Shown here: positions 11,201 through 20,080 of the stretch, in pieces | Numbering within the stretch: position 1 is the stretch's first letter | Layout of the letters: each line of letters starts with the position of its first letter | Origin: Bimastos eiseni | Taxonomy: Eukaryota > Annelida > Clitellata > Crassiclitellata > Lumbricidae | DNA length: 64,000 nt | NCBI GenBank assembly: GCA_959347315.1 | Contig: OY365808.1 | Location: 993,447 to 1,057,446 of the forward strand | Direction: 5' to 3' | The notes under the pieces: generated by a model | The model's database searches: none | What the model saw: the letters and a program-made list of their open reading frames with translations, nothing else | Told to the model about the DNA's origin: nothing | Position numbers and translations under genes: made by a program

Positions 11201-11264
11201 TGCGGTGGCTTTTCAGGGCACCATGTCAAGATTACAGTCCACTGACAAGCGGCGACCCAGATAG
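8241..11264 (+). CDS. LINE polyprotein: zinc finger, reverse transcriptase, restriction-like endonuclease
   Basis: An intact 1007-aa ORF. Residues about 30-75 hold a Cys/His finger (CNVC...HQHG...CPGS) suited to DNA or RNA binding. The reverse transcriptase core covers about 350-600: GGLRPIAIGYVWRRLASK, VKLDISNAFNSLHRD (first catalytic Asp), EGSQQGDPLKP, and the active-site box GYLDD in place of the usual F/YADD. Near the C-terminus is a C-x-C...H...C...H knuckle (CACG...HGLSC...RHC). This is followed by KRPDG and LLWDATVVD, the PD...D of a restriction-like endonuclease, then KYSELEKKYTFIPIAIETFG. It would nick the target and prime reverse transcription in the nucleus. Start chosen as the first ATG of the open frame. 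GC content is clearly higher than in the host flanks. Confidence 0.93.
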   Translation: MNQNHKLTHRTITKGTDSPTLIGTFELKQKKAQGTCNVCHSVRQLHNKDGMVHQHGPRVNPCPGSNKPPLSSGFSLAPFGSVTVATNANPEQITTDEERTTDAAPNSDPRPVRSMRHPCLSRGLLRHFPKGARSGAGRLLTDIMESILADPTNLAGWRRLLAFGAGTLETPLRGGRRRNLTSIVKKRIADFYDGWLTLADTIFQPDADTREGQRPTGSNGRQALAAAVAAKLEDGNISAAARILCSGDTPAPINEETLELLCQKHPAPPRDRPAILRSTSSAPFQATELEIRTMMRSFPMGSSGGPDGLRPQHVAELIGDPDAGPGLLRATTALINLLLAGICPQEVRPILVGGTLFALRKSCGGLRPIAIGYVWRRLASKCANAYAVPRVTPYLTPKQLGVGVAGGCEAATHAARRFLTSMDTNSIMVKLDISNAFNSLHRDFMLASVDELIPDLSAYCHLAYAEATSLKFGRFTIQSQEGSQQGDPLKPLLFCLPLQPILNHLLSPLAFGYLDDLTLGGDPKVVEADVNEIEEGCLQLGLTLNRKKCELISSDAHINDVSQGFLGQFARVNASSAVLLGAPLSTTDALLSAIDTCVADLGIALDRLQLIARQDALLILRHSIGSPKLMHLLRCTPCHDHPRLWAYDDLLRGGIERIFNISMTDDQWSQATLPIRMGGLGIRRASSLALPAFLASAAGTLQIQSLILESAAVKSDSACDSAMSTWLQLTKASAPTTPGHKQAHFDRPLLNAVLSALEEKLQDPYDQARLRASQSPHASDWLYALPLVSRDLRLEDDTVRVAVGLRLGVAICEPHTCACGAFVSARGAHGLSCSLGFGRQARHCNINDLIHRSLNRACIPAVKEPSGLSRLDGKRPDGQTLIPWSGGRTLLWDATVVDTVAASYIPETASTTGGAAEISATRKHTKYSELEKKYTFIPIAIETFGPLNSEGLAFLSETGRRLSTTTRDTRETNFLFQNLSALIQRFNAVAFQGTMSRLQSTDKRRPR

Positions 11265-11296
11265 CATGATGACAGATCCGTTGGCAATGCCAATGA

Positions 11297-11298
<2 letters not shown>

Positions 11299-11342
<44 letters not shown>

Positions 11343-11358
11343 TAATAATAATATTATT

Positions 11359-11441
<83 letters not shown>

Positions 11442-11446
11442 TAATC
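11299..11446. repeat. (AAT)n tail of the full-length LINE
   Basis: About 145 bp of (AAT)n with minor interruptions. It begins about 35 bp after the LINE stop codon, forms the 3' end of the element, and is the longest simple repeat in the intron. Confidence 0.95.
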
Positions 11447-12312
11447 TCGCTAGATATTGAACATTGTCAAAGCCATACGGTCGCCATTATAGGTATAGAA
11501 AGCAACGTCTCCACTTGCATTTCCTATTCTCCGTTCAAACAGAGTTGGTCCACTTCGCTCAACTGCTTTTTAATGCTTCCATTTAGAGTCTGTTGATGAC
11601 TTTCGGCTTCTGAGTCTCTCCCACGTCTCTGAAATCGAATGTGTCTCAGACGATCGATCAAAAGCATTCACGAAGTCCCGCAGCATCACCATGGTTACGA
11701 ACACGGCAGGCGGCAGCCGCAGTTTCTGACAACAATAATATGACCGGAGATTTTATAGCGCCGTCTTACATAATCCTTGTGATGTTCGATGGTTTGCATA
11801 ATTCTATATATAATAGCAATAAATAGGCCTACTTGTGCAAGCACGTAGTTGTCTTGGAGACCATCTGACGCCTGTAGATTGAATCGCATGCATCGGGGTT
11901 GCCTATGTGCCAACACCTAATGGATGAATGCATTACTTGAATATAACTGCAGAAACGTGTATTCATGGTTACTATGAAAGTAGCAATCGTCAATCAATAT
12001 CCTTTGACACGCTTTTGGGATTTACCGGCGTAAATTCTAAACTGATTATCTTAAAAGTTAATCACAGCAGCGATTACGATTACGCTTATATTGCTTCAAC
12101 AAAATCACTCAATGAAACATATTAAGCATCATAATTTATTATCAGACGCATTATCACTGAGTTTGTTATCAGTTTACGCATAATTTTCTGCATGGATCGC
12201 ACTAGTTCTGGCTATGTTGTCATTGCCTGTACAAAATTATGTCTCTTACTCTTTGTATACAACTCGGTCTGTCTCTGTCCGTCTATTATCTTTGTGAGTG
12301 CATATTACGGGG

Positions 12313-12342
12313 TGTCTATCTGTCTGTCTATCTGTCTGTCTA

Positions 12343-12391
<49 letters not shown>

Positions 12392-12402
12392 TGGTCTGTC
12401 TG
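12313..12402. repeat. (TCTG)n microsatellite next to an exon
   Basis: Nearly pure (TCTG/TCTA)n tract ending about 55 bp before the acceptor of the last synaptotagmin exon. It makes the adjoining open frame look longer than the true exon. Confidence 0.93.
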
Positions 12403-12456
12403 AGGCTATGAACATTGCTGACTTGGATGGTTTCTTTGTCGGTTTTATTAAAACAG

Positions 12457-12770
12457 ATCCTTACGTGAAGGTGTGGTTGATGTACGATGGTCGTAAAGTG
12501 GAGAAGAAGAAGACAGTTATTCACCAGAAGACGTTGAACCCCGTCTTCGACGAGACCTTCATGTTCTCCGTCCCTCTGGACCGCATCCGACAGACGAGCC
12601 TCGTCGTATCCGTCATGGACTACGACCGCATTGGACGCAACGACCGGATAGGACAGATCATACTCGGAACGAAGAGCGGACCACTCGAGATCAAACACTG
12701 GAATGAGATGTTCGCCAAGAGCAGACAGCCAGTCGCCAAGTGGCACATCCTCAAGGATTTCGATGACTGA
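12457..12770 (+). CDS. synaptotagmin-7-like, last coding exon (rest of C2B)
   Basis: Acceptor TTTTATTAAAACAG ends at 12456, and the first two bases complete the split Asp codon. The exon encodes 104 residues, DPYVKVWLM to KDFDD, with TGA at 12768. Seen here: the polybasic strand VEKKKTV (phosphoinositide and effector binding), LNPVFDETFMF, the loop-3 calcium ligands in VMDYDRIGRND, and the C-terminal WHIL matching the conserved WHxL motif. All five expected acidic calcium ligands are present across the two exons, so C2B should bind calcium. KSGPLEIKHW and SRQPVAKWH resemble synaptotagmin-7 more than -1 or -4. That subfamily call is inference and needs the C2A and N-terminal exons. The gene runs 5' of the window. 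Confidence 0.93.
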
Positions 12771-12799
12771 CAATGGAACACGGATACAACACTCCAGTT

Positions 12800-13065
12800 A
12801 TGCTTTACCACAAGGATACATATGCCTTTCCAGAATTCCCATTGAACTGTTTGATAAAGGTATTGACAGAACCTTGTCATAAAGTTTTGAACAGGCAAAC
12901 ACACCCCATATCAACATTCCAGTCCTGTCTTGTGAACAAAGATACCTATACCTTTCTAAATTCAAATTCCCATTGAACCATTTCGGAAAAGACTCCCCCT
13001 TTCCCATGATGCTTTTCGACAAAGCAAACGCACGGCATCCCAACATTCCCGTGACGCTATGTCAA
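12800..13065. repeat. imperfect tandem duplication, about 126 bp, in presumed 3' UTR
   Basis: The block CAAGGATACATATGCCTTTC, then AATTCCCATTGAAC, near 12811 recurs as CAAAGATACCTATACCTTTC, then AATTCCCATTGAAC, near 12937. The linked blocks (GGCAAACACACCCCATATCA vs AGCAAACGCACGGCATCCCA) recur at the same spacing. It starts about 30 bp after the synaptotagmin stop and is therefore likely 3' UTR. Confidence 0.6.
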
Positions 13066-13755
13066 GAAAAATCCTACTACGCCTACAACATGCCAACGGT
13101 GTTTTTCGACAAAAGAATATTAGCGCCATTATTCCTATGGTACTCTTAGACAATGATTATGTGATCCATTTCGACTAAGTTTCAGCTTTCGCCAACAATT
13201 CCTTGATTTGTTTCACAAAGAAACGGACTCATGGTGCATTTCAGCAAAGATAATGTTTTCATTGTGTTGGTCTGTTGCTGCTGCGCGTTGATTGTCGTAC
13301 AGATTATGACATTCACAAAAGATTCGGTGTAATGTTCAATAACACGTGTGTAAACTAGTTAGAATATCGCTTAATATTTTTTATACAGATCCAACTTTGC
13401 AGATATCTTACCGAAAATTATTGTTTTAGCATCGAACCATTTATCGAAATGATTGCGATATTCTCGCAACGCAAATATTCAAGTTCATCCGATGTTCTTT
13501 CTCTTCTGGTCTATTTTCTCATTGATGCAATGTTTACAGCGTCATATCTTTGTTGAGAAAACTAAAGAACCTCTTCCGACTGACTATCCGAGCAGCACAA
13601 CATAGGCATTGTGTGAGACCTTGCGAGCTTTATTATATTTTAATAATACAATTCTTGGAAAAATTATAGAAAGAGAACTATCGCGTTTCGGTGCACTTTC
13701 GCCAACCAGGACAACAACGGCGAGTAGGGCCATTTCCAGACAAATCGCATAATTA

Positions 13756-13803
<48 letters not shown>

Positions 13804-14835
13804 TTAATAATTAAAAGTAGCAATAGCTTGTTGATTGGAAGTCAGTAAGTCACGATTACTGTGACAAATGTAATGAGAGTTAACACATTTTCACTCGTGT
13901 CATCTGCTCTGCATTCGCCTGCGTCATGAAGTGTATTCTCAGAATAATCAACGTTATAATATCGAAGGTCTGTGTCTGCTCTAAAACAACATGTGACGAC
14001 CCAACCTTAGCGACCCCGACGCTTACCTTCGCATTTGCTTTGATGCTGTTTGTGTCTGTTGCAGAAGAGGACAAACGTCGATGTTGTGTCGTTTGTGTCG
14101 TTAACCTGAAGATGACTTTCCGATTGCGTGGGAGCTTCTGCGGCCGAAAATTTGGCCTAAGAACGCAAGAGAAAACTACTTCTGCGGTCGAACTTTTTTT
14201 TAATGTCTAAAAACGACACTAACCCTAACCCCAACCGACCATCGCGAGGCCTAATCTGACCCTAAATGACATTCACGACGCATATTACAAATTTGAGATG
14301 TTTGTAACAGTGCGCATGAGCCAATGGTAGCGCATGCGCAGAGGTCTTCACGCATAAATTTTTTTATTGGTTCAGTCGTAGAATTGAAATTACTTTCGTT
14401 TGTTTCTGGGCTGTAGTTTCGGTCGCAGAAGATGCGCTTCACGGAATTCACAACCAACTGTCTCTATAACCCTGCTCGTTGCTCGTAGTGGCGTCGCCGC
14501 CACTTTTGGGCTTTGCTGTGTTTATTGCGCAGACGTTCAGCGACCCTGATAATTACAAAATCAGGTTTTGCAGCGCGCATATGTATGCTAAAGGTTGATT
14601 GACGTGATCTCGTTTGATTAACACAACCAGTGTTATGTTGTGTTATAATAATATTGTAACGTTCGTATAAGTATTTTGTGTACCGTAAGACGACATTGTA
14701 ACCGTGTGTCCATGCTTCAAGCAAATATTATATTTGTCATATTGCGAGTATTTTAGTATGCCAGAAAAGTAGACTTACAAAATACATTGGCTTCATGGTG
14801 TTCTATCTTTGCTTTGATCTTAAAATGTATGACTA
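13066..14835. other. gene-free stretch with an (AAT)n tract
   Basis: Synaptotagmin 3' flank. Holds (AAT)n at 13757-13803. A small GC-rich patch around 14320-14345 contains CCAAT (14321-14325) and the NRF-1-like core GCGCATGCGC (14330-14339). No exon could be supported nearby on either strand. Confidence 0.5.
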
Positions 14836-14854
14836 AATGTTTCAATCTAAGGGT

Positions 14855-14990
14855 AGGAGCTGGTTGGTGAGAGAGGGTGTTGATTGGTTATGATTCACGT
14901 GGGCTGATTGGTTTAGAGGCTTGATATAGAATTAACTCATTGTCAGATATACTGTAGACGATGGAGAGTTCGCTTATTGGTTGAGAGATT
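14855..14990. promoter_or_regulatory. cluster of inverted CCAAT boxes
   Basis: ATTGGTT/TTGGTGA words recur at about 14861, 14884, 14899 and 14977, giving several reverse CCAAT motifs (NF-Y type) in about 130 bp. A similar cluster lies at 55130-55395. Both sit close to LINE-derived or family J sequence, so they may be remains of retroelement promoters. Function is inferred from motif density only. Confidence 0.3.
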
Positions 14991-15104
14991 AGATCCACAG
15001 TCTCACCTTTTAAATGACGCTTACCCAGACTCTTTATTTGAACTTCCCCCTTTCAATCCTCGACTATAACAAGACGCTCCTTAACAACTACTCTGCCTCC
15101 GCTG

Positions 15105-15215
15105 ACCTTCTCGAAAACGAAATCTGACCTATCTTTTGGGCAACCGCTCTTTTTCGATTCATGAAAAAGCTGGTGCCTACGCTTGGATTTCGAGTGGCGC
15201 TTAAGAGGTTTTGGA
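15105..15215 (-). repeat. family J dispersed repeat, reverse copy
   Basis: On the minus strand it reads GCGCCACTCGAAATCCAAGC, GTAGGCACCAGCTTTTTCATGA, then GTTGCCCAAAAGATAG, collinear with the copies at 6486 and 61028. Confidence 0.5.
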
Positions 15216-15834
15216 ATTTGCGATTTCAATTAATATTGAATCGTTCATGTAGAAGGCAACAGGAAAGAATCATATCACTTGATTTATTTTATTGTTTTAC
15301 CAAATATTTGTAGCACTGGCTCGCACAGTTAAGAAGGTGTACTGAACTTGACATTTAGAAAATCACATCGATTCTTTTCTTTTCCATTAACTCCTTGGTT
15401 TAGCTACCAAAGAAGGGCGGTCACCATCACCCTTTGAATGTCACGTTTCGTTTCAAATATCATATCATGCAAAACAGCAACACTCGGTCAACATTCATTT
15501 ACAAAAATTTCATATTTTATTTTAAAATATATTAATACGACTCAAAATGACAGAATTCTCAGACACTGTGTCGGTGAGTCTTTTATGTAAAATATTAGTA
15601 TCATACCATGTTTGTCAATGATAATAGCGGCAGAGACAATGGTTGATTTATCCAGAAAATAAACGACTCTCCAAAACACCTCTATTACGCATTTAATCTA
15701 TGTTATATGATAACCGTTTTAAAAAGCAGCAACACATCAAAGGAAGTAAGCTTTATAAAGCCTACTGCATATTGTTGTAACACGATCTCCCCACAAGATA
15801 ACAAAGCGATATAAACACTATTCAAGATAATAAT

Positions 15835-16464
15835 CAAAGTTCGACCGTACGTTAGGGCAAAAGATAGCGTATGCGTACGGTACGTAATTTACTAAAAATA
15901 ATAGCGTACGGTACGTTCGTATTCCGTACGTATGACCAGCCTTTAATATTAGTTGCTTCTCGTGACGTCACTTTTTTTTCTCTCGTCATTTTCTATACGC
16001 GTATTAAGCCAAACCGCAACTTCGAGTGCTGCTGAAAGGAACTGGAGCTTATTTGGTTTCTTCCATAATAAAAGGAGGGCTCGACTGAATCCGAAGACCA
16101 TTGAGAAGATGGCCTATATCCATGCCAACACACGTTTAACGAACAAAGTGGAAGAAGTGGATTATGTGGAAGAGAACGTGAAATGGAATGAACCGAATGA
16201 TGATATCAGTGATACGTCATAAGACTCAGTACAAGAAGAGTCAGATTACTCAGATTCTCCAGATGATTAGAATTTAGATACAGTTTTGCAACTTCATACA
16301 TTCATTCTTTATAATACTGTTGATATTATAGTGATAAAGATGACACGTAATGCAGAAAAATTAGCGTACGCTATTTATTAATTTAGCCAAAAAATAGCGT
16401 ACGCGTACGGTACGCATTTCAGCAGAAAAAATAGCGTACGTTCCGTACGTACGGTCGAACTCTG
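15835..16464 (+). mobile_element. 630-bp hAT element with 8-bp TSD ATAATAAT
   Basis: Termini are 18-bp inverted repeats of the form CARAGTTCGACCGTACGT (CAA at the left, CAG at the reverse-complemented right). Perfect 8-bp duplications ATAATAAT flank it at 15827-15834 and 16465-16472. CA...TG ends and an 8-bp duplication are hAT hallmarks. Both subterminal regions carry clustered TAGCGTACG and GCGTACGGTACG motifs, likely transposase-binding sites. The interior keeps a fragment of transposase, so this is a deletion derivative of an autonomous element rather than an unrelated MITE. Confidence 0.9.
16019..16222 (+). pseudogene. hAT transposase C-terminal dimerisation domain, fragment
   Basis: Translates to TSSAAERNWSLFGFFHNKRR, then ARLNPKTIEKMAYIHANTRL, the conserved C-terminal hATC dimerisation motif (SSAAERNWS...R.RL....EK..YI..N.RL). 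It then runs through an acidic tail (VDYVEENVKWNEPNDD) to a stop at 16220. Nothing upstream encodes the BED finger or the RNase H-like catalytic core, so this piece cannot transpose. It sits entirely inside the element at 15835-16464. Confidence 0.85.
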
Positions 16465-16821
16465 ATAATAATAAACGATGGTTTGGTGAAATCGACATTG
16501 ACAGTATTAACGGATCTTAAATGTTAACACCGATAACAATGGAAGACGTCTACTTACGATAACAAGCAGAAAACAGAATGATTTGTCTCAAATCTGGTAT
16601 CTGCATGGTCTGAAAAGGTGACCATTGGATGAGTAGATAACAAGGTAGTTACTTAGATGGGGAGTTAAGAAGGTTGAGAGAAAGGGTGTTAAATGGGTAG
16701 TTAGGTGGACATGTAAGTAGGCAATAAAGTTAATACAGAGAAAAATGGGTTGCCAAATGGTTACGTAGGTAGGTACTTGGAAAGGGAGTTAAATAACTAT
16801 ATGGGTACGTAAGTAGGTTAT

Positions 16822-16932
16822 TAATGTTTCTAGCTTACTGTGCACTGTTTTGCTAACTGTTCTAGCACTCGTTGAAATGACGTTTTACATCACGCAGGCC
16901 ATCGCAGAAGAGGCGCCACATCAAGTATAACT
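16822..16932 (+). repeat. family C SINE-like repeat, partial
   Basis: Carries TGTGCACTGTTTTGCTAACT, a GAAATGACGTTTTACATCA-type block, and the 3' block GAAGAGGCGCCACATCAAGT. Fuller copies are at 37172-37345, 37655-37820 and 52884-53060. Confidence 0.65.
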
Positions 16933-17021
16933 GACTCATTGAAAGATACCATTGAATCTTTCTTATATATCAAAGATGGACGTATGCAGTTCGGAAGGCT
17001 TGAATCGACAGAGATAAAAGG

Positions 17022-17102
17022 CAGGCAGGCAGGGAGGCAGGCAGGCAGGGAGGGAGGCAGGCAGGGAGGCAGGCAGGCAGGCAGGCAGGCAGGGAGGGAG
17101 GT
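17022..17102. repeat. (GGCA)n/(GGGA)n simple repeat
   Basis: Purine-rich GGCAGGCAGGGA-type array. Confidence 0.9.
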
Positions 17103-17674
17103 TTGACATAATCAGACAGAACATTTTGTTTAAGAGCCTCACTGAAACACGTATAAACTAAGATGCAATACTAGAGAATTGGTTGGTGATCAAACCGCGA
17201 TAATATCACCTGTCGAACCCGTCTTTGGCAGTCTCTGTCTCTGTAAATGGCCCCCTCTCGTCTGTCTCTGTATGTCTCTTTCTGACGCCATTCGTCATTC
17301 AATTTAATGGAGTGATAAATCCAATTAATCCTCTCTGACACTTCGGCAAAAACCTCATTCGAACACCCTCCACCCGAGCAAGGCTTGTGTTCTGGGTAAA
17401 AGAAACCATATATTATGCGGTAAGAGATGCGTTGGGTCACAGGGAGCAGGCAACCAATACAGCGCATCACGTTTTTATGTAGAGACAGAGACAGTGAATT
17501 TAGGAAGCCGTCAGATGAGCAGAAAGCAGACCCAATCAAGCACACTAAGACCACGAGTGAGAAGGCTGACAAATTAACCAGTATCGAACCAACCAATACT
17601 AATCTTGTCTATTTGACTAGCGAAACAGGCGTGGACAAGGACCACGACCAGATCATGGGATAAAAATGTGTGAC

Positions 17675-17855
17675 AGAGATATGTACAATGACGGAGACAG
17701 AGACATAGACATAGACAGAGACAGAAACCTAGACAAAGACGGAGACGGAGACGGAGACAGAGACAGCGACAGAGACAGACAAAGAGACAGAGACAGAGAT
17801 TTAGACAGAGACAGAGACAGACAAAGCGAGAGACAGAAAAAGAGACTGAGACAGA
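17675..17855. repeat. (GACAGA)n simple repeat
   Basis: Interrupted hexamer-type GACAGA/GACGGA tract. Related GACA-rich patches occur at 18160-18235 and 18560-18630. Open frames through them are compositional artefacts. Confidence 0.88.
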
Positions 17856-18570
17856 CACGAAGGTGATAGTTGAACTTAGCCAAGAAGTATCTTTTAGTCA
17901 CAGTATTCTCAAAATCCGACACTGTCGCTCACGGACGGTGTCAGTCCTAAGCCTGTTTACAGGAGGAGGGCCACGCTGACCAACGACAATTTAAACAGAG
18001 ACTGCCACGCTAATTCATCCATGAATCAACAAGTAATCGGCGTAACATTGAAAGTTGAATAAGAAATATTGCGTCGTGGATATCAGAATTTTCAGACATG
18101 AATGGATGGACGATGCAAAGATACCAATTGAGGATCAAAATGAATTTGCATGGCGACCTCAGACAAACAGACAGACTGACAGACTGACAGACAGACAGAC
18201 AAACATACAAACAGACAGATAGACAGACAGGTAGAGATAGAGCCGCAGACCGACAGAAAGAGAGATGCCAAAAGAGAGGCTTATTAAAGACACTTAAAGC
18301 TAGAAAGGGAAAAGAGTGAGACAGATAGCAAGACTGCAGACATGCAGAAGAAATTAAAACAAAAAATAATTGGACATTGCAGACATTTCTATCTCTTAAC
18401 AACGTCAACGTCCTTTGTTATCGTAAATATAGTTTAACTGGAATCGAAATGGTAATTTATTATTAAATGGACAATTTCTATGGCGCCGTACCACTGGTCA
18501 TGCCGCTACAAGGACGCTTTAATAAGTTATGCATTATTCTTTTTAATATTTATAATTAGGCAGAGACACA

Positions 18571-18606
<36 letters not shown>

Positions 18607-18858
18607 CAGAGACAGAGAGAGAAAGAGAGAGATAATTGGAATTTTTTGTCAAGTTATAATGGGGTGCCTAATATAGCTACATGAAGAACACTGAATTTAC
18701 CTATAACCCACTGAATGAAATCAGGACTCATTTTATATGACACGGTTAGACTGTTTCGAAGGTGTTTAAAGATTTCGCCCAATCAAGTTAAACATATTTT
18801 TCGTTCCGCAATCGTACGTTGTAATCGTGATCGTGAACATGATTCTAAATAGGATTCT

Positions 18859-18973
18859 GAATAGGATTCTAACAAACCAGTCTTTTAGTCTCATTAACAA
18901 ATGAGACTAAAAGAATATGGGTTAACGCAGTTCAATGTGTGCCTAAAAATATAAGTTTCATGTGTGTAGTGTA
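18859..18973. repeat. 115-bp direct repeat, copy 1, with 14-bp perfect hairpin
   Basis: Identical base for base to 19966-20080. Contains a perfect inverted repeat: CTTTTAGTCTCATT at 18882-18895, a 4-nt AACA/AAAC-type loop, and its complement at 18900-18913. Confidence 0.93.
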
Positions 18974-19257
18974 TGTGTAGTCGATGAAGCTCTACTTTGA
19001 AGATAATTATTCATCACCAATTTTATCACTTACGCTACGTCGTGTTAGAGGGGTCGCCCCAAGATATTGATAATGACCAGACATATAGTGAGAGAGAGTG
19101 AGCGAAAGTGAGAGAAAGAGATAAGCAAAAAGAGAGAGATAGACAGACATACAGACGAACAAACAGACAAAGAAACAGATAGAGACGGAGGAGCAGACAG
19201 GTCGGAGATAAACAGATGAACAAATAAAAGCAATGTCAATTTCATTATTAAAATAAC

Positions 19258-19610
19258 TCGCATGAATCGATTGCAAATAAACTGGAATAATCTCAGATCG
19301 TTGATGAAACCTTTTATTATACTCGTCCAATAGACGAGCCCAATAAGTTTCATCAAGATTCATCTAGGGCTACCGTTTAGACGCAGTGGAATAGAGTCAA
19401 CACAAGATGGAGGAAGTTATCAAAAATTAAGAAATGAGGCAATCGTAATCATAATCGCAATCTCAAAATTTCTACAGCGCCCAATTGCGAAGTTGTGGAC
19501 GCACTTATTCACAGGATGCCTTCATCTGAGGATCTCGGGCAAGGGAAGGCCAATGGGAGTTCTTAGATTAGCATACGCACGCCTTAATGTCCTTAATCTC
19601 AGGAAACAAT
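19258..19610 (+). repeat. family F dispersed repeat
   Basis: Shares ordered blocks with 26830-27090 and 31395-31680: a 'GAATAATCTCRGATC' region, GACGAGCC, TAGACGCAGTGGA, AGAAATGAGG, and a 3' block AGTTCTTAGATTAGCATACG. It may be a SINE or non-autonomous element of about 300-350 bp. No terminal structure recognised. Confidence 0.5.
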
Positions 19611-19787
19611 CCTTCCCGCATAATTTATAATATTTTTCATAATCGGAAACAAAGTTTATCGTAAACACCCTAATAACGGAGTTTAACAATGCAATATAAA
19701 TGTAGGCCTAGTCGTGGAGAGCAAAACAGACTCCACTAAAACGCAAACTATCAGTGCTACGCAATAATTACTTTCATAAGTAACGAG

Positions 19788-19965
19788 TGTAAGTAAGTAA
19801 GTAACAATATTCTTTATTAGACGACCAGCAAACGCGAAGTAGATTACAAAATGTCTTAACAATAGTATCAAATTTAAACAAGGTCAAAGAACATTCTCGT
19901 ATTAAAATTACTCTTGACAAATATACCAACGCTAACAGAAATTGCAAATAGACAAAACGTGTCAG
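19788..19965 (-). mobile_element. CR1/Jockey-type LINE 3' UTR fragment
   Basis: In the minus direction it ends in (CTTA)n, preceded by a TGCTGGTCGTCTAATAAAGA-type block that matches the 3' end of the longer LINE at 20081. A diverged 3' terminal fragment of the same group of elements. Confidence 0.6.
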
Positions 19966-20080
19966 GAATAGGATTCTAACAAACCAGTCTTTTAGTCTCA
20001 TTAACAAATGAGACTAAAAGAATATGGGTTAACGCAGTTCAATGTGTGCCTAAAAATATAAGTTTCATGTGTGTAGTGTA
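19966..20080. repeat. 115-bp direct repeat, copy 2
   Basis: Identical to 18859-18973, including the perfect hairpin (here 19989-20020). It directly abuts the LINE 3' end at 20081. Confidence 0.93.

Larger units (their letters stand above)
7842..11446 (+). mobile_element. full-length restriction-like-endonuclease LINE (R2/R4/Dong-like)
   Basis: About 3.6 kb, consisting of a roughly 400-bp 5' UTR, one ORF (8241-11264), a short 3' UTR and an (AAT)n tail (11299-11446). (AAT)n also abuts its 5' end. The single ORF with a C-terminal nuclease rather than an N-terminal AP endonuclease places it among the early-branching R2/R4-type non-LTR elements. Among these, the Dong lineage is known to insert within TAA repeats. 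Intact reading frame implies recent insertion. It lies in the sense orientation in the 5.0-kb synaptotagmin intron. The exact 5' boundary is inferred from the end of the AAT run. Confidence 0.88.

Noticed and set aside
12192..12456. Upstream part of the open frame that continues into the last synaptotagmin exon
   Set aside because: It crosses a (TCTG)n repeat, and a proper acceptor at 12455-12456 gives the exact phase needed for the split Asp codon.
14221..14540. Possible bidirectional gene promoter with short open frames
   Set aside because: NRF-1-like and CCAAT motifs are present, but neither strand yields a recognisable exon, so only the motifs are mentioned.
17171..17596. 141-aa minus-strand open frame with a hydrophobic start
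   Set aside because: No domain, no splice context, and composition like the flanking DNA; treated as chance.
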